Shown here piece by piece: positions 9,272 to 17,453 of a stretch of 64,000 bases of DNA (position 1 is its first letter; each line of letters opens with the position of its first letter). This DNA is from DTU015 sp012837895. Its GTDB lineage: Bacteria; Bacillota; Sulfobacillia; Fermentithermobacillales; Fermentithermobacillaceae. Position numbers and translations under genes: made by a program. The stretch is taken from the NCBI GenBank assembly GCA_050952085.1, contig JBMNKH010000007.1:100789-164788 (forward strand), written 5' to 3'. The notes under the pieces are model-generated. The model was given only the letters and a program-made list of their open reading frames with translations, ran no database searches and had not been told where the DNA came from.

Positions 9272-9850
9272 GTGTTTGACATCCGGAAGGGCGATTGCCT
9301 GGTGGTTGTCGATGTGCAGAATGATTTCTGTCCAGGCGGAGCTTTGGGAGTGGCTGAAGGAGACCAGGTTGTGCCGGTGCTCAATTCATTGATCAAGGAG
9401 TTCAATGATAGAGATCTGCCTGTTGTCTACACCCAGGACTGGCACCCCCAGGACCATGTTTCCTTTGTAGAAAACGGTGGGATATGGCCGCCCCACTGTG
9501 TTCAAGGCACAAAAGGTGCAAACTTCCATCCGGACCTGGTAGTTAGCGGCGAGATCTGCCGCAAGGGCTTCTTAAGCGACAGGGAAGCATATTCAGGTTT
9601 CGACGGGAGAATAGGCGAGCCTGACGGGCCAGCCCTTGACCAATGGCTCAAAGAAAAGGGAGTCAAGCGGATTTATGTAGGCGGCCTTGCCACCGATTAT
9701 TGCGTAAGGGCTACAGTGCTTGACGCCATACAATGCGGATTTGAGGTTGTCTTGCTAACCAATGGCATACGTGCCGTGGACGTAAATGAGGGAGACGGGG
9801 ATAAAGCTATTGCCGAAATGGCAGACGCAGGAGCACTACTAATCAAGTGA
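9272..9850 (+). CDS. pncA: Nicotinamidase / pyrazinamidase
   Basis: Hydrolyses nicotinamide to nicotinate and ammonia in NAD salvage; cytosolic isochorismatase-like hydrolase of 192 residues. The catalytic triad is visible: Asp14 in VVVDVQNDF, Lys98 in ICRKGF and Cys144 in ATDYCVRAT. The metal ligands Asp56, His58 and His62 are in QDWHPQDH. I chose the GTG at 9272 because GGGAGGG lies 6 nt before it; an ATG one base earlier is out of frame. It stands alone between the broken ZIP gene and a converging MATE gene. Confidence 0.93.
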   Translation: MFDIRKGDCLVVVDVQNDFCPGGALGVAEGDQVVPVLNSLIKEFNDRDLPVVYTQDWHPQDHVSFVENGGIWPPHCVQGTKGANFHPDLVVSGEICRKGFLSDREAYSGFDGRIGEPDGPALDQWLKEKGVKRIYVGGLATDYCVRATVLDAIQCGFEVVLLTNGIRAVDVNEGDGDKAIAEMADAGALLIK

Positions 9851-9912
9851 CCCACCCGGTCACCAAGTACCCTTTCACCAAGTATTGGACGGTCGCAGAC
9901 TGATCACCGGGC

Positions 9913-11349
9913 TCATACTTTGATCTCTTTCCAATGGCCTGCCTTAAAGCGTCTCCTAAACAGCAGGCACCTTACAGAAAGGTCGGTTACCATGGCATAC
10001 CAGGCGCCTGGCAGGTGAAGCCCAAGCATTCCGACAAACAAGTATGTCAGCCCAACCCTAACGATCCATGCGCTGCCTCCGGTTATGAGCATAGTCCATG
10101 CAGTGTCTCCGGCACCCCTTAGGCTTCCTGCAAGTACGTGGTTCATGCCCATTATAGGTTGAGCCACTGCTACTATTCTGAGCACAGTTGCCCCAAGCGT
10201 CATGACCTCGGGATTATCAGGAACGAATAACCGGACGATATAGGGGGCGGTCAGGAACAGCGCCACGCCAGTACATCCCATCAACACGGAAGCGATTTTC
10301 TGGCACTTCCATGTCGCCTCTTCTGCTTTATCCGGGTTACCGTATCCTAGATACTGTCCAACCAGTGTAGTGGCAGAGACACCAAGACTGAAACCGATAA
10401 CAAGCGACAATGATTCTATCCGGAGAGCTACTTGATGGGCCGCGTAAGCGTTGGTGCCAAGGCCCGCAATAGCTCTGGCATAGAGCAGCTGTGCGCCTCT
10501 CAACGAAAGCCTTTCGCCTGAAGCAGGCACTCCTATGGTTAGGACGCTGCTCAAAGTATCCTTATGGGGACGGAATGACCCTTTGTAGAAATCACTTATT
10601 GGGTTAGCTTGCCTTATGGTAAGCGCCATCACCACTACCATACCTATGAAGTGGGCAACAGCTGTGGCAAGCCCGGCTCCTTCTGCTCCCATAGCGGGGA
10701 AGCCGAAGTTTCCGCCAATGAGTGCGTAGTTGCCGATAACATTGGTGATGTTGACCAGTATGCCCGAAAACATCGGCAGCCGGGTATTGCCTGCGCCTCT
10801 GAGAGCTGCAGTAAAGGTCATTGTTACGAATTCAAACAGCATTGACAAGCCTTTCCAATATGAATACGGAATTCCCTGTTGGATTACGTCTGGTTCTGCT
10901 CCCATCAGGCGGAGGCTTGGCCCTGCGAACGCACCGATCAGGAGGGCCGCCACAGTGCCCAGGACTATCGCAACGAGCAATGATTGCCTCAAAGTTTGCT
11001 GGGCTTCCTCATGTTGGCCAGCCCCGATGCGGCGGGCGACAACTGAAGTAGTGCCTACACGGATAGCGTCATAGACACCGGTGGCGATCATGGAAATCTG
11101 GTTGGAAAGGCCTACGGCAACCACTGCGGATGCCCCAACCCGTCCCACCATAGCTATGTCAGCCGCATTGACTATAGCTTGTAAGATCCTCTCGGCTATG
11201 AGAGGCACTGCAAGCACGAGGATGTTCTGCTCTATTGTATGGTGTTCTAGATCAAGATATCTGGGACGGGACCGGACCCGTTCCCGCAAGGACAATTCTT
11301 CGTCTCTCGTATCGTCCGCAAGGTCAGTTACAGAATCTGGTTCGTTCAA
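9913..11349 (-). CDS. MATE family multidrug efflux transporter
   Basis: Na+- or H+-driven multidrug exporter, about 478 residues. The MATE core starts near IEQNILVLAVPLIAERILQ and shows the family segments NAADIAMVGRVG and GVPASGERL. A hydrophilic N-terminal extension of some 40 residues, rich in charged residues, precedes it. The open frame extends upstream to 11625, but AGGTG lies 6 nt before the TTG at 11349, and the segment above it has no plausible protein character, so the shorter form is preferred. It is divergent from the M14 peptidase gene at 11528. Confidence 0.88.
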   Translation of the reverse strand: MNEPDSVTDLADDTRDEELSLRERVRSRPRYLDLEHHTIEQNILVLAVPLIAERILQAIVNAADIAMVGRVGASAVVAVGLSNQISMIATGVYDAIRVGTTSVVARRIGAGQHEEAQQTLRQSLLVAIVLGTVAALLIGAFAGPSLRLMGAEPDVIQQGIPYSYWKGLSMLFEFVTMTFTAALRGAGNTRLPMFSGILVNITNVIGNYALIGGNFGFPAMGAEGAGLATAVAHFIGMVVVMALTIRQANPISDFYKGSFRPHKDTLSSVLTIGVPASGERLSLRGAQLLYARAIAGLGTNAYAAHQVALRIESLSLVIGFSLGVSATTLVGQYLGYGNPDKAEEATWKCQKIASVLMGCTGVALFLTAPYIVRLFVPDNPEVMTLGATVLRIVAVAQPIMGMNHVLAGSLRGAGDTAWTMLITGGSAWIVRVGLTYLFVGMLGLHLPGAWYAMVTDLSVRCLLFRRRFKAGHWKEIKV

Positions 11350-11527
11350 TGTATTCACCTGTATTTCGTAGTACAAAATAATCCTTTTATCATCATACAA
11401 GTATTTGGCATGTTCGGCAAGTGGAGGCCTGGCCCAAAGGAATTTCGTCCTCCGTAGCGAATGAGTAATCGGTAAGTCCGCCCCTTGTGTTAGACAGCTA
11501 CTTTGAAAGGAGGGAAATCCTAAACCA

Positions 11528-14146
11528 ATGGCTGATGCAAGAATCCGTGCAGCAAGGATAACACCACCTGAAGAGTTTTTTGGGTTCAAACTTGGCAGTG
11601 ACCGCAAGATTGCCCGGTGGGACAAAATAACGGAATACTTCTACAAACTTGAATCTGAATCAGACAGGATAAAAGTTAAGGAGTTGGGCAAATCCACAGA
11701 AGGCAACCCGTTCTTATTGGTGATCATTTCATCTCCTGAAAACCTTGCCAAGTTGGAGCATTACAGACAAGTCAACTCCAGGATAGCAGACCCTAGGGGC
11801 TTATCCAATGAAGAGGTCAGACAGCTGGTGCAGGAGGGCAAGGCAGTAGTGTGCCAGACCATGAGCCTCCACGCCACTGAGATTGGCGGGACCCAGATGG
11901 CCCCGGAACTGGCGTATGACCTGTTGTCGTGTGATTCATGCACCACAAAACAGATCCTAGATAATGTAATCTTCCTAATGGTGCCGTGTTTCACCCCTGA
12001 TGGCCAAATAATGGTCACCGATTGGTACAACAAGTACCTTGGTACCGAGTTTGAAGGGACCATGCTTCCGTACCTGTATCACAAGTATGCAGGGCACGAT
12101 AATAACCGGGACGCTTTCGCCCTGAACTTGGTTGAGTCCAGGTATGTGGCCCGCATACTTTTCACCGAATGGCACCCCCATGCGTTCCAGGACCATCACC
12201 ATATGGGGAGCACTGGTGCCAGGCTTTACGTAGCCCCGTATTGCGATGTAATCCGGCCGCATGTTGATCCTCTTGTATGGCGGGAACTCTCATGGTACGG
12301 AGGCCATATGGCGTATTCGCTTGAGCAGGCGGGCAAGACGGGTATCCTTAACGGAGCCCAATTCCCCGGATGGGGCCATTTCGGATTTCACTGGCTTGCC
12401 AATCACCACAACATAGCCGGAATGCTCACTGAATCTGCCTCTGCAAAACTCGCTACGCCGATGTACATTCATCCACACCAGCTTAAGGGGGCATGCCCTA
12501 AGACCATGCCTGAGTACGAACCTCAGACCAACTTCCCAAACCCTTGGCCTGGTGGATGGTGGAATCTACGCGACATAGTAGAGCAGCAAAAAATAGCTGC
12601 TTGGTCGCTGCTTGAGATTTGCGCCAGGTTCAGGGAGAAGATCTTGTGGAATGCCTACCTTAAAGCATCCCGCCAGGCCAGGCGTGGTGCTGAAGGTTCG
12701 CCCAAAGCTTATGTGATTCCGGGAAAACAGCACGATCAGCTCACTGCCCTGAAACTTGTTGATTTGATGCTGGCCCAGGGCATTGAAGTGAAGCGGGCTG
12801 CGAAAGGTTTTGTGGCTGATGGGCGTGTGTATCCCGAAGGGTCGTTTGTGATTTCGCTGGCCCAGCCCAAGATGGGAGTGATCAGGTCCCTTCTTGGCAG
12901 GACGTTCTTCCCTGACAATTACTGGACCAGGAATCCCGACGGCTCGCCCATAATGTACGACACTGCCACTGATACCATTGCCGAATTCATGGGAGTCGAA
13001 GTCGAACCTGCAGATATCCTTGACATCAGTGATCAAGATCTGGAAGTGGTTGGGCAGGTTGAACCGGGGTTTTCTGAACCTAACAAGGTGCCTGACTGCA
13101 TTTATTACCAGATTCAAGGATATCTACTTGACCCCAGGCTCAACGATACTTTTCAAGTAATAAACGGTCTCTTGTCAGAAGATGGCAATGAGTCTGCGAC
13201 CATCTGGAGATTCGAGAAGGCTTTGTGCTCCAATGAGCATCCCAACTATCCTGATATACCTCCTGGCGCCTTCTACGTTGAACACACTGCGGCAACCGCC
13301 TCAAGACTCGTCAAGCTGTGCAAGCAGACGGGAGTACCGTGTTATCCGGTACCATACGTTGCCGAACTGCCACGGCACAGGGTTAGACGTTTGAGGGTTG
13401 GAATGTACCAGAGATACTGGGGCGGCAATATGGATGAGGGATGGAGCCGCCTGGTGCTGGAGAACTTCGGTTTTCCGTACATCACTCTTAAAGATGAAGA
13501 TTTCAGGCAAGGTAACTTGAAAGAAAAAGTGGACGTGATAATACTGCCCAGCGACAGGCCCGAACTCATCCTGGGGCCTGACGAGAAGCAGTCCACTCTA
13601 GGGAGATTTGATATAACAGTTGTTCCACCTGAGTACCGCAGCGGTATAGGCAAAGAAGGCGCCCAGGCGGTTGACGAGTTTGTGAGGTCAGGCGGGAAGC
13701 TCGTAGCTTTTGATGCATCGTGCAAATTTGCGATAGATGCATGCAAACTTAAGGTGACCAATGTGGTGGAAGGGCTCACTTTCGAGGACTACTATTGTCA
13801 TGGCTCAACCCTCAGGGTCAACGCCGATACTAATCATCCGGTGGCATATGGTATGCCCCGTGAGTTCTTGGCCCTTATCTGGGGTGGACAGGCGTTTGAA
13901 GTAAGAGACAGATTTGCTACTCACGATTACACAGTTATTGCGGAGTATCCTGATAAAGACCTGTTGCAGAGCGGCTGGCTTGTAGGGGAGCAACTGCTCG
14001 CCAAGAAACCTTGTATTGTTTCAGCGAAGTGCGGTGAGGGTGAAGTGGTATTGCTTGGCTTCAGGCCCCTTTTCCGCGCTCAAACACATGGAACGTTCAA
14101 ACTGCTGTTCAATTGCCTGTTCGGTCAAGCCGGTTTTGATCAGTGA
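11528..14146 (+). CDS. Large M14-family zinc carboxypeptidase-like protein
   Basis: 872 residues. The N-terminal 350 residues have the M14 (carboxypeptidase A-like) pattern: a zinc-site HxxE in SLHATEIGG near residue 115, the substrate region around NNRDAF, and a later histidine cluster WHPHAFQDHHHMG. The second half resembles no domain I can name, though RVGMYQRYWGGNMDEGWSRL suggests a glutamine-amidotransferase-like or Rossmann fold. No signal peptide is visible, so it is probably cytoplasmic. AAAGGAGG lies about 14 nt before the ATG, a long spacing. It is followed by an amidohydrolase gene after 98 bp, which suggests joint peptide or amide breakdown. Peptidase activity is inferred. Confidence 0.8.
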   Translation: MADARIRAARITPPEEFFGFKLGSDRKIARWDKITEYFYKLESESDRIKVKELGKSTEGNPFLLVIISSPENLAKLEHYRQVNSRIADPRGLSNEEVRQLVQEGKAVVCQTMSLHATEIGGTQMAPELAYDLLSCDSCTTKQILDNVIFLMVPCFTPDGQIMVTDWYNKYLGTEFEGTMLPYLYHKYAGHDNNRDAFALNLVESRYVARILFTEWHPHAFQDHHHMGSTGARLYVAPYCDVIRPHVDPLVWRELSWYGGHMAYSLEQAGKTGILNGAQFPGWGHFGFHWLANHHNIAGMLTESASAKLATPMYIHPHQLKGACPKTMPEYEPQTNFPNPWPGGWWNLRDIVEQQKIAAWSLLEICARFREKILWNAYLKASRQARRGAEGSPKAYVIPGKQHDQLTALKLVDLMLAQGIEVKRAAKGFVADGRVYPEGSFVISLAQPKMGVIRSLLGRTFFPDNYWTRNPDGSPIMYDTATDTIAEFMGVEVEPADILDISDQDLEVVGQVEPGFSEPNKVPDCIYYQIQGYLLDPRLNDTFQVINGLLSEDGNESATIWRFEKALCSNEHPNYPDIPPGAFYVEHTAATASRLVKLCKQTGVPCYPVPYVAELPRHRVRRLRVGMYQRYWGGNMDEGWSRLVLENFGFPYITLKDEDFRQGNLKEKVDVIILPSDRPELILGPDEKQSTLGRFDITVVPPEYRSGIGKEGAQAVDEFVRSGGKLVAFDASCKFAIDACKLKVTNVVEGLTFEDYYCHGSTLRVNADTNHPVAYGMPREFLALIWGGQAFEVRDRFATHDYTVIAEYPDKDLLQSGWLVGEQLLAKKPCIVSAKCGEGEVVLLGFRPLFRAQTHGTFKLLFNCLFGQAGFDQ

Positions 14147-14244
14147 CTTTGAGCAGCGATCTTGAGTGGCAGGTTGGAGGATTAGAGAAACGGGCTATCG
14201 AAATCCAAGTTGTACATTAATTGGTAAAGGAGGTTTGTTGCCAG

Positions 14245-15441
14245 GTGTTAGCGATCATCAACGGTAAAGTGCTTACCATCACCAATGGCCCCATCGATGA
14301 AGGTGTCGTACTGATCGAGAACGGCAAAATAAAGGCTGTCGGAAAAGATATTGGAATACCTGATGGGGCACAGGTCATAGATGCCAAGGGCAAGTGGGTT
14401 ACTCCCGGCCTGATCGACGCTCACAGCCACCTTGCAGTCTTTGGAGAGCCTTCTGTGTGGGCTAACGCAGACGGAAATGAAACAAGTGATCCGATAACAC
14501 CCCAGCTCAGGGGCATTGACTCTTTGAACCCTGAAGATCCTGCCATCGCCGATGTGCTTACAGGCGGTGTCACAACTGTTTACACAGGGCCCGGCAGCGC
14601 CAACATCATCGGTGGTACAGGTTTTGCCATGAAGCTCCGGGGCAAGACTGTGGATGAAATGGTTATTCCCAATACCGAGGGTATGAAGATGGCTCTTGGG
14701 GAGAACCCGAAGAGAGTCTACGGGGATATGCAGAAGAAGACGCCCAAGACCCGTATGGCCAATGCTGCTGTGCTACGTGAAGCTCTCGTGAAAGCCCAAA
14801 ACTACCTCAAGAAGGTTGAGAAAGCCAAGAAGAAGGAAGAGGCAGGAGAGACTCCTGACTATCCAGACAGGGATCTCAAATTGGAGGCCTTGTGCCGGGT
14901 GCTGAAGCGGGAGATACAGGCTAGAATGCATGCCCACAGGGCTGACGACATTATGACCGCCATACGTATAGCCGAAGAATTCAATCTTGACTACGTTATT
15001 GAGCATTGCACCGAAGGCTACAAGATTGCGGATGTGCTGGCGGCTAAGAAGGTCAGGGCTACCGTCGGCCCGCTTCTCATGAGCCGTTCCAAGATGGAGC
15101 TCCTGGATGTATCCCTTGCCAACCCGGGTATCCTGGCCAAAGCCGGCGTTACCGTTGCAATACAGTGCGACACTACTAAGAACACCCGCTGGCTAGCGAA
15201 CCATGCAGGTATCGCTGTGCGTGAAGGAATGCCCATAGATCTTGCTTTCAAGGCCATAACTATCATTCCGGCCCAGATCCTCGGAATAGACGACAGGGTT
15301 GGAAGCCTTGAGGCAGGCAAAGATGCTGACGTAGTGATTTGGAGCGGCCATCCGTTCCAGACGCTGACGGCTGCAGAGAAGGTCTTCATTGAAGGAGACC
15401 TTGTGTACGAGAGGAAAGAGCCGGTACCGGCTTGCTGCTAG
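14245..15441 (+). CDS. Amidohydrolase-superfamily enzyme (imidazolonepropionase-like)
   Basis: Cytosolic metal hydrolase of 398 residues. The N-terminal beta-sandwich (GKVLTITNGPIDEGVVLIENG) is followed by the metal-binding GLIDAHSHLA near residue 58-67. Further metal or catalytic positions are in RMHAHRADD, VIEHCTEG and the C-terminal QCDTTKNTRWLANHAG. The closing GSLEAGKDADVVIWSGHPF is typical of this superfamily. GTG at 14245 is the first sensible start behind AAAGGAGG (11 nt). Probably cotranscribed with the M14 gene. Substrate is likely a cyclic amide or acyl-amino acid, not determinable here. Confidence 0.88.
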   Translation: MLAIINGKVLTITNGPIDEGVVLIENGKIKAVGKDIGIPDGAQVIDAKGKWVTPGLIDAHSHLAVFGEPSVWANADGNETSDPITPQLRGIDSLNPEDPAIADVLTGGVTTVYTGPGSANIIGGTGFAMKLRGKTVDEMVIPNTEGMKMALGENPKRVYGDMQKKTPKTRMANAAVLREALVKAQNYLKKVEKAKKKEEAGETPDYPDRDLKLEALCRVLKREIQARMHAHRADDIMTAIRIAEEFNLDYVIEHCTEGYKIADVLAAKKVRATVGPLLMSRSKMELLDVSLANPGILAKAGVTVAIQCDTTKNTRWLANHAGIAVREGMPIDLAFKAITIIPAQILGIDDRVGSLEAGKDADVVIWSGHPFQTLTAAEKVFIEGDLVYERKEPVPACC

Positions 15442-15464
15442 GGTGGCAACCCTAGGGTGCTAAC

Positions 15465-15507
15465 CTGCTGAAACAGCCCGAGTCAGGGCGAAAATCTGTT
15501 TCAGCAG
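15465..15507 (+). repeat. 12-bp inverted repeat after the amidohydrolase gene
   Basis: CTGCTGAAACAG (15465-15476) and CTGTTTCAGCAG (15496-15507) form a perfect 12-bp stem with a 19-nt loop. No T-run follows directly, but a good terminator lies 20 bp further on. Confidence 0.6.
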
Positions 15508-15527
15508 ATTAGAGTAGATTTCAGTGA

Positions 15528-15562
15528 GAGGCCGTTTCCCGCGGCCTCCTATCTTTTCGTTT
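15528..15562 (+). terminator. Rho-independent terminator of the peptidase-amidohydrolase unit
   Basis: GAGGCCG pairs with CGGCCTC around a 7-nt loop and is followed by CTATCTTTTCGTTTTTC. Confidence 0.75.
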
Positions 15563-15564
15563 TT

Positions 15565-15780
15565 CTTTGCAACGGTGTAGCTTTTTCATACGGCTGTCCG
15601 ATAATCGCACACCTTCCTATGGAACCTGAATCAAAATCAGGCAGTTTTTCTGAAGACCTGCTTCTTTTTCATACGGCTGTACGGAATTGATACACCCATC
15701 GCCTGAACCTGTATGAAAAAGATACAGGTTTTCAAAGAACTGTATCAAAAACGGACACCAGATACACCAGGTTCAGAATT
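15565..15780. repeat. Noncoding repeat-rich segment with short palindromes
   Basis: Two copies of TTTTTCATACGGCTGT lie 83 bp apart (15582 and 15665). A perfect palindrome AACCTGTAT-7 nt-ATACAGGTT lies at 15706-15730. The same words and the same hairpin design recur in the array at 22.6-23.2 kb, which makes this a dispersed repeat family of this genome. Confidence 0.6.
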
Positions 15781-15810
15781 AACCCATAGCCTTCTCACAA
15801 ACATAACCAT

Positions 15811-15863
15811 ATATTGCCAAATCATTGTCCCTGTGATATAAATATAGTCAGATATTGCCAAAT
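15811..15863 (+). promoter_or_regulatory. Promoter with two operator-like direct repeats before the HTH-nuclease gene
   Basis: TTGCCA (15814-15819), a 17-nt spacer and TATAAA (15837-15842) form a good sigma-A promoter. The 12-bp word ATATTGCCAAAT occurs exactly twice, at 15811-15822 over the -35 element and at 15852-15863 between the likely transcript start and the ribosome site. The distance is 41 bp, close to four helical turns. This is the usual layout of an autorepressor site. Confidence 0.6.
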
Positions 15864-15877
15864 TCTGGGGAGGTCTG

Positions 15878-16612
15878 TTGCGGATATTGAGAATCGTGTT
15901 GATTCCTGACACTCTCATTGACACAAGAGACTTAACGATCAGCGCCAGATTCCTGCGAACTATAGCAGAAGTGAAAAGTCACCGGTCTCTATCGGAACTC
16001 GCGAGAATCGCCGGTATGAGCCGGTCTACAGCGTCGAGAGCTTGCCAACACTTAGCTGCTCAAGGTTGGATTGGATGGCATAGCACCAAGAACTCAAGAA
16101 TAGCAGTCCCCTGCTACCCAGATGAAGTTGAAAAACTGCGGGTAGAGCTGTTGTTGTGGGAAAAAGACATGGCACCCTTCCTGGGAGAATTCCTTATGCG
16201 GAAGATTCTAGACGAAATCATCGCATCTTCAACCTACATGGACAATGCCAGGCCGTCTTTCCTGATAAATCCTGAAACCGGACAACCTCTTGAAATAGAC
16301 AGGTTGTACCGTGAAGGGGTAGGATTTGAATACAACGGAGAACAACACTACAGGCCAACAGCGAAATATGACCAGCAGACTGTCAGGAAGCAGGTAACCA
16401 GGGATATCATAAAACAAGGACTTGGTGTAAGATATGGTATCACCATTGTGGAGGTTACAGACCGGGATTTGACTATAGATACTATGATGGCAAAAGTTCC
16501 CCCTTCACTCCCGATAAGACGTCTGAATCGTCAATCGCTCTATCTCAGGAAGTTGGAGGAAATCTGCTGGGAACACATCACAACAATGGACAACATCAGG
16601 CGAAGGCAGTAG
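15878..16612 (+). CDS. Winged-helix/HTH protein fused to a PD-(D/E)XK-type nuclease domain
   Basis: 244 residues. Residues 25-75 form a helix-turn-helix (SLSELARIAGMSRSTASRACQ) of the MarR/IclR style. Residues 125-200 carry an endonuclease-like core: EIDRLYREGVGFEYNGEQHY supplies the acidic pair D...E, and RDIIKQG supplies a lysine nearby; the FEYNGEQHY signature is common in Vsr/DUF559-like restriction-fold proteins. TTG start at 15878, four bases after GGGGAGGT. No partner methylase or transposase is near. It could be a defence or selfish nuclease that controls its own expression, or a regulator with a dead nuclease fold. Function is inferred from motifs only. Confidence 0.6.
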   Translation: MRILRIVLIPDTLIDTRDLTISARFLRTIAEVKSHRSLSELARIAGMSRSTASRACQHLAAQGWIGWHSTKNSRIAVPCYPDEVEKLRVELLLWEKDMAPFLGEFLMRKILDEIIASSTYMDNARPSFLINPETGQPLEIDRLYREGVGFEYNGEQHYRPTAKYDQQTVRKQVTRDIIKQGLGVRYGITIVEVTDRDLTIDTMMAKVPPSLPIRRLNRQSLYLRKLEEICWEHITTMDNIRRRQ

Positions 16613-16634
16613 GGTGGAACAAGACACGTCGCTC

Positions 16635-16690
16635 GGTGGTCAAAAGGCCCAGATCTATTGGCGGTCAAAACTTATCGGTGGACCAGATTC
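16635..16690. repeat. Short repeats resembling a solo insertion-sequence end
   Basis: GGTGGTCAAAA (16635-16645) and GGCGGTCAAAA (16660-16670) lie 25 bp apart, followed by CGGTGGACCAG. IS21-family elements have several such short repeats at each end. No transposase is present, so this is at most a remnant. Confidence 0.35.
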
Positions 16691-16769
16691 GTCAACAAAA
16701 TCACCGGAACCGGGATGACTTAGTCAAGGAGGTGTCTTGAGAAAGACTGTCTAGTCGAGAGAGGTTAGT

Positions 16770-17453
16770 ATGGACATGATGAAGATTCTGTTGGTAGATG
16801 ACGACGAGACCTTGGTCAAGGGGATACGCCGGAGTTTTCAAAGCCTCGGGTATGAGGTTGTCATGTGTTATGAAGGGGGGCCTGTCTTGGAAGTGATCGA
16901 GAAGGAAAAGCCTGATATGGTCCTCCTCGACATAATGCTTCCGGGAAAAGATGGTCTGACTGTACTAAAGGAAGTACGGGAGAGGTTTCCCGGCCTTCCA
17001 GTGATAATGCTGACCGCAAGATCCGAGGACATTGATATTGTAGTGGGGCTTGAGATGGGAGCTGACGATTACGTATCCAAACCCTTCAGCATGAGAGAGC
17101 TGGAAGCCAGGATAAAGACAGTATCCAGGCGGACCTCGATGAATCCGGTATCAAGAAACCAGCTTAGGCGGCGCGACATCCTGATAGACTTGAACCAAAG
17201 ACGGGTGTGGAAAGGCAAGATGGAAATCAGCCTCACCCCCAAGGAATTCGATTTGCTGGCCACTTTCTTCAGACAGCCTGGGATAGTATTTACCCGTGAG
17301 AAACTGCTGGAGATCGTCTGGGGATATGACTTCCTGGGAAGCTCCAGGGCTGTTGACATTCAGATCTCCCGGTTAAGGGAGAAGATCGAAGATGACCCCG
17401 GGTTTCCCAAAATCATACTGACCAAGAGGGGAGTAGGATACTACTGTGAATGA
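16770..17453 (+). CDS. OmpR/PhoB-family response regulator
   Basis: Transcription factor of 227 residues. The receiver domain (1-120) has the acidic pocket VDDDE, the phospho-acceptor Asp54 in VLLDIMLPGKDG, the switch Thr in MLTARS and the conserved Lys in VSKPF. The C-terminal winged helix (130-227) includes LTPKEFDLLATFF and ends GVGYYCE, typical of OmpR. ATG behind AGAGG. It overlaps the kinase gene by 8 bp. The genes form a unit with the GerMN lipoprotein, whose upstream region carries a possible binding site for it. Confidence 0.93.
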   Translation: MDMMKILLVDDDETLVKGIRRSFQSLGYEVVMCYEGGPVLEVIEKEKPDMVLLDIMLPGKDGLTVLKEVRERFPGLPVIMLTARSEDIDIVVGLEMGADDYVSKPFSMRELEARIKTVSRRTSMNPVSRNQLRRRDILIDLNQRRVWKGKMEISLTPKEFDLLATFFRQPGIVFTREKLLEIVWGYDFLGSSRAVDIQISRLREKIEDDPGFPKIILTKRGVGYYCE

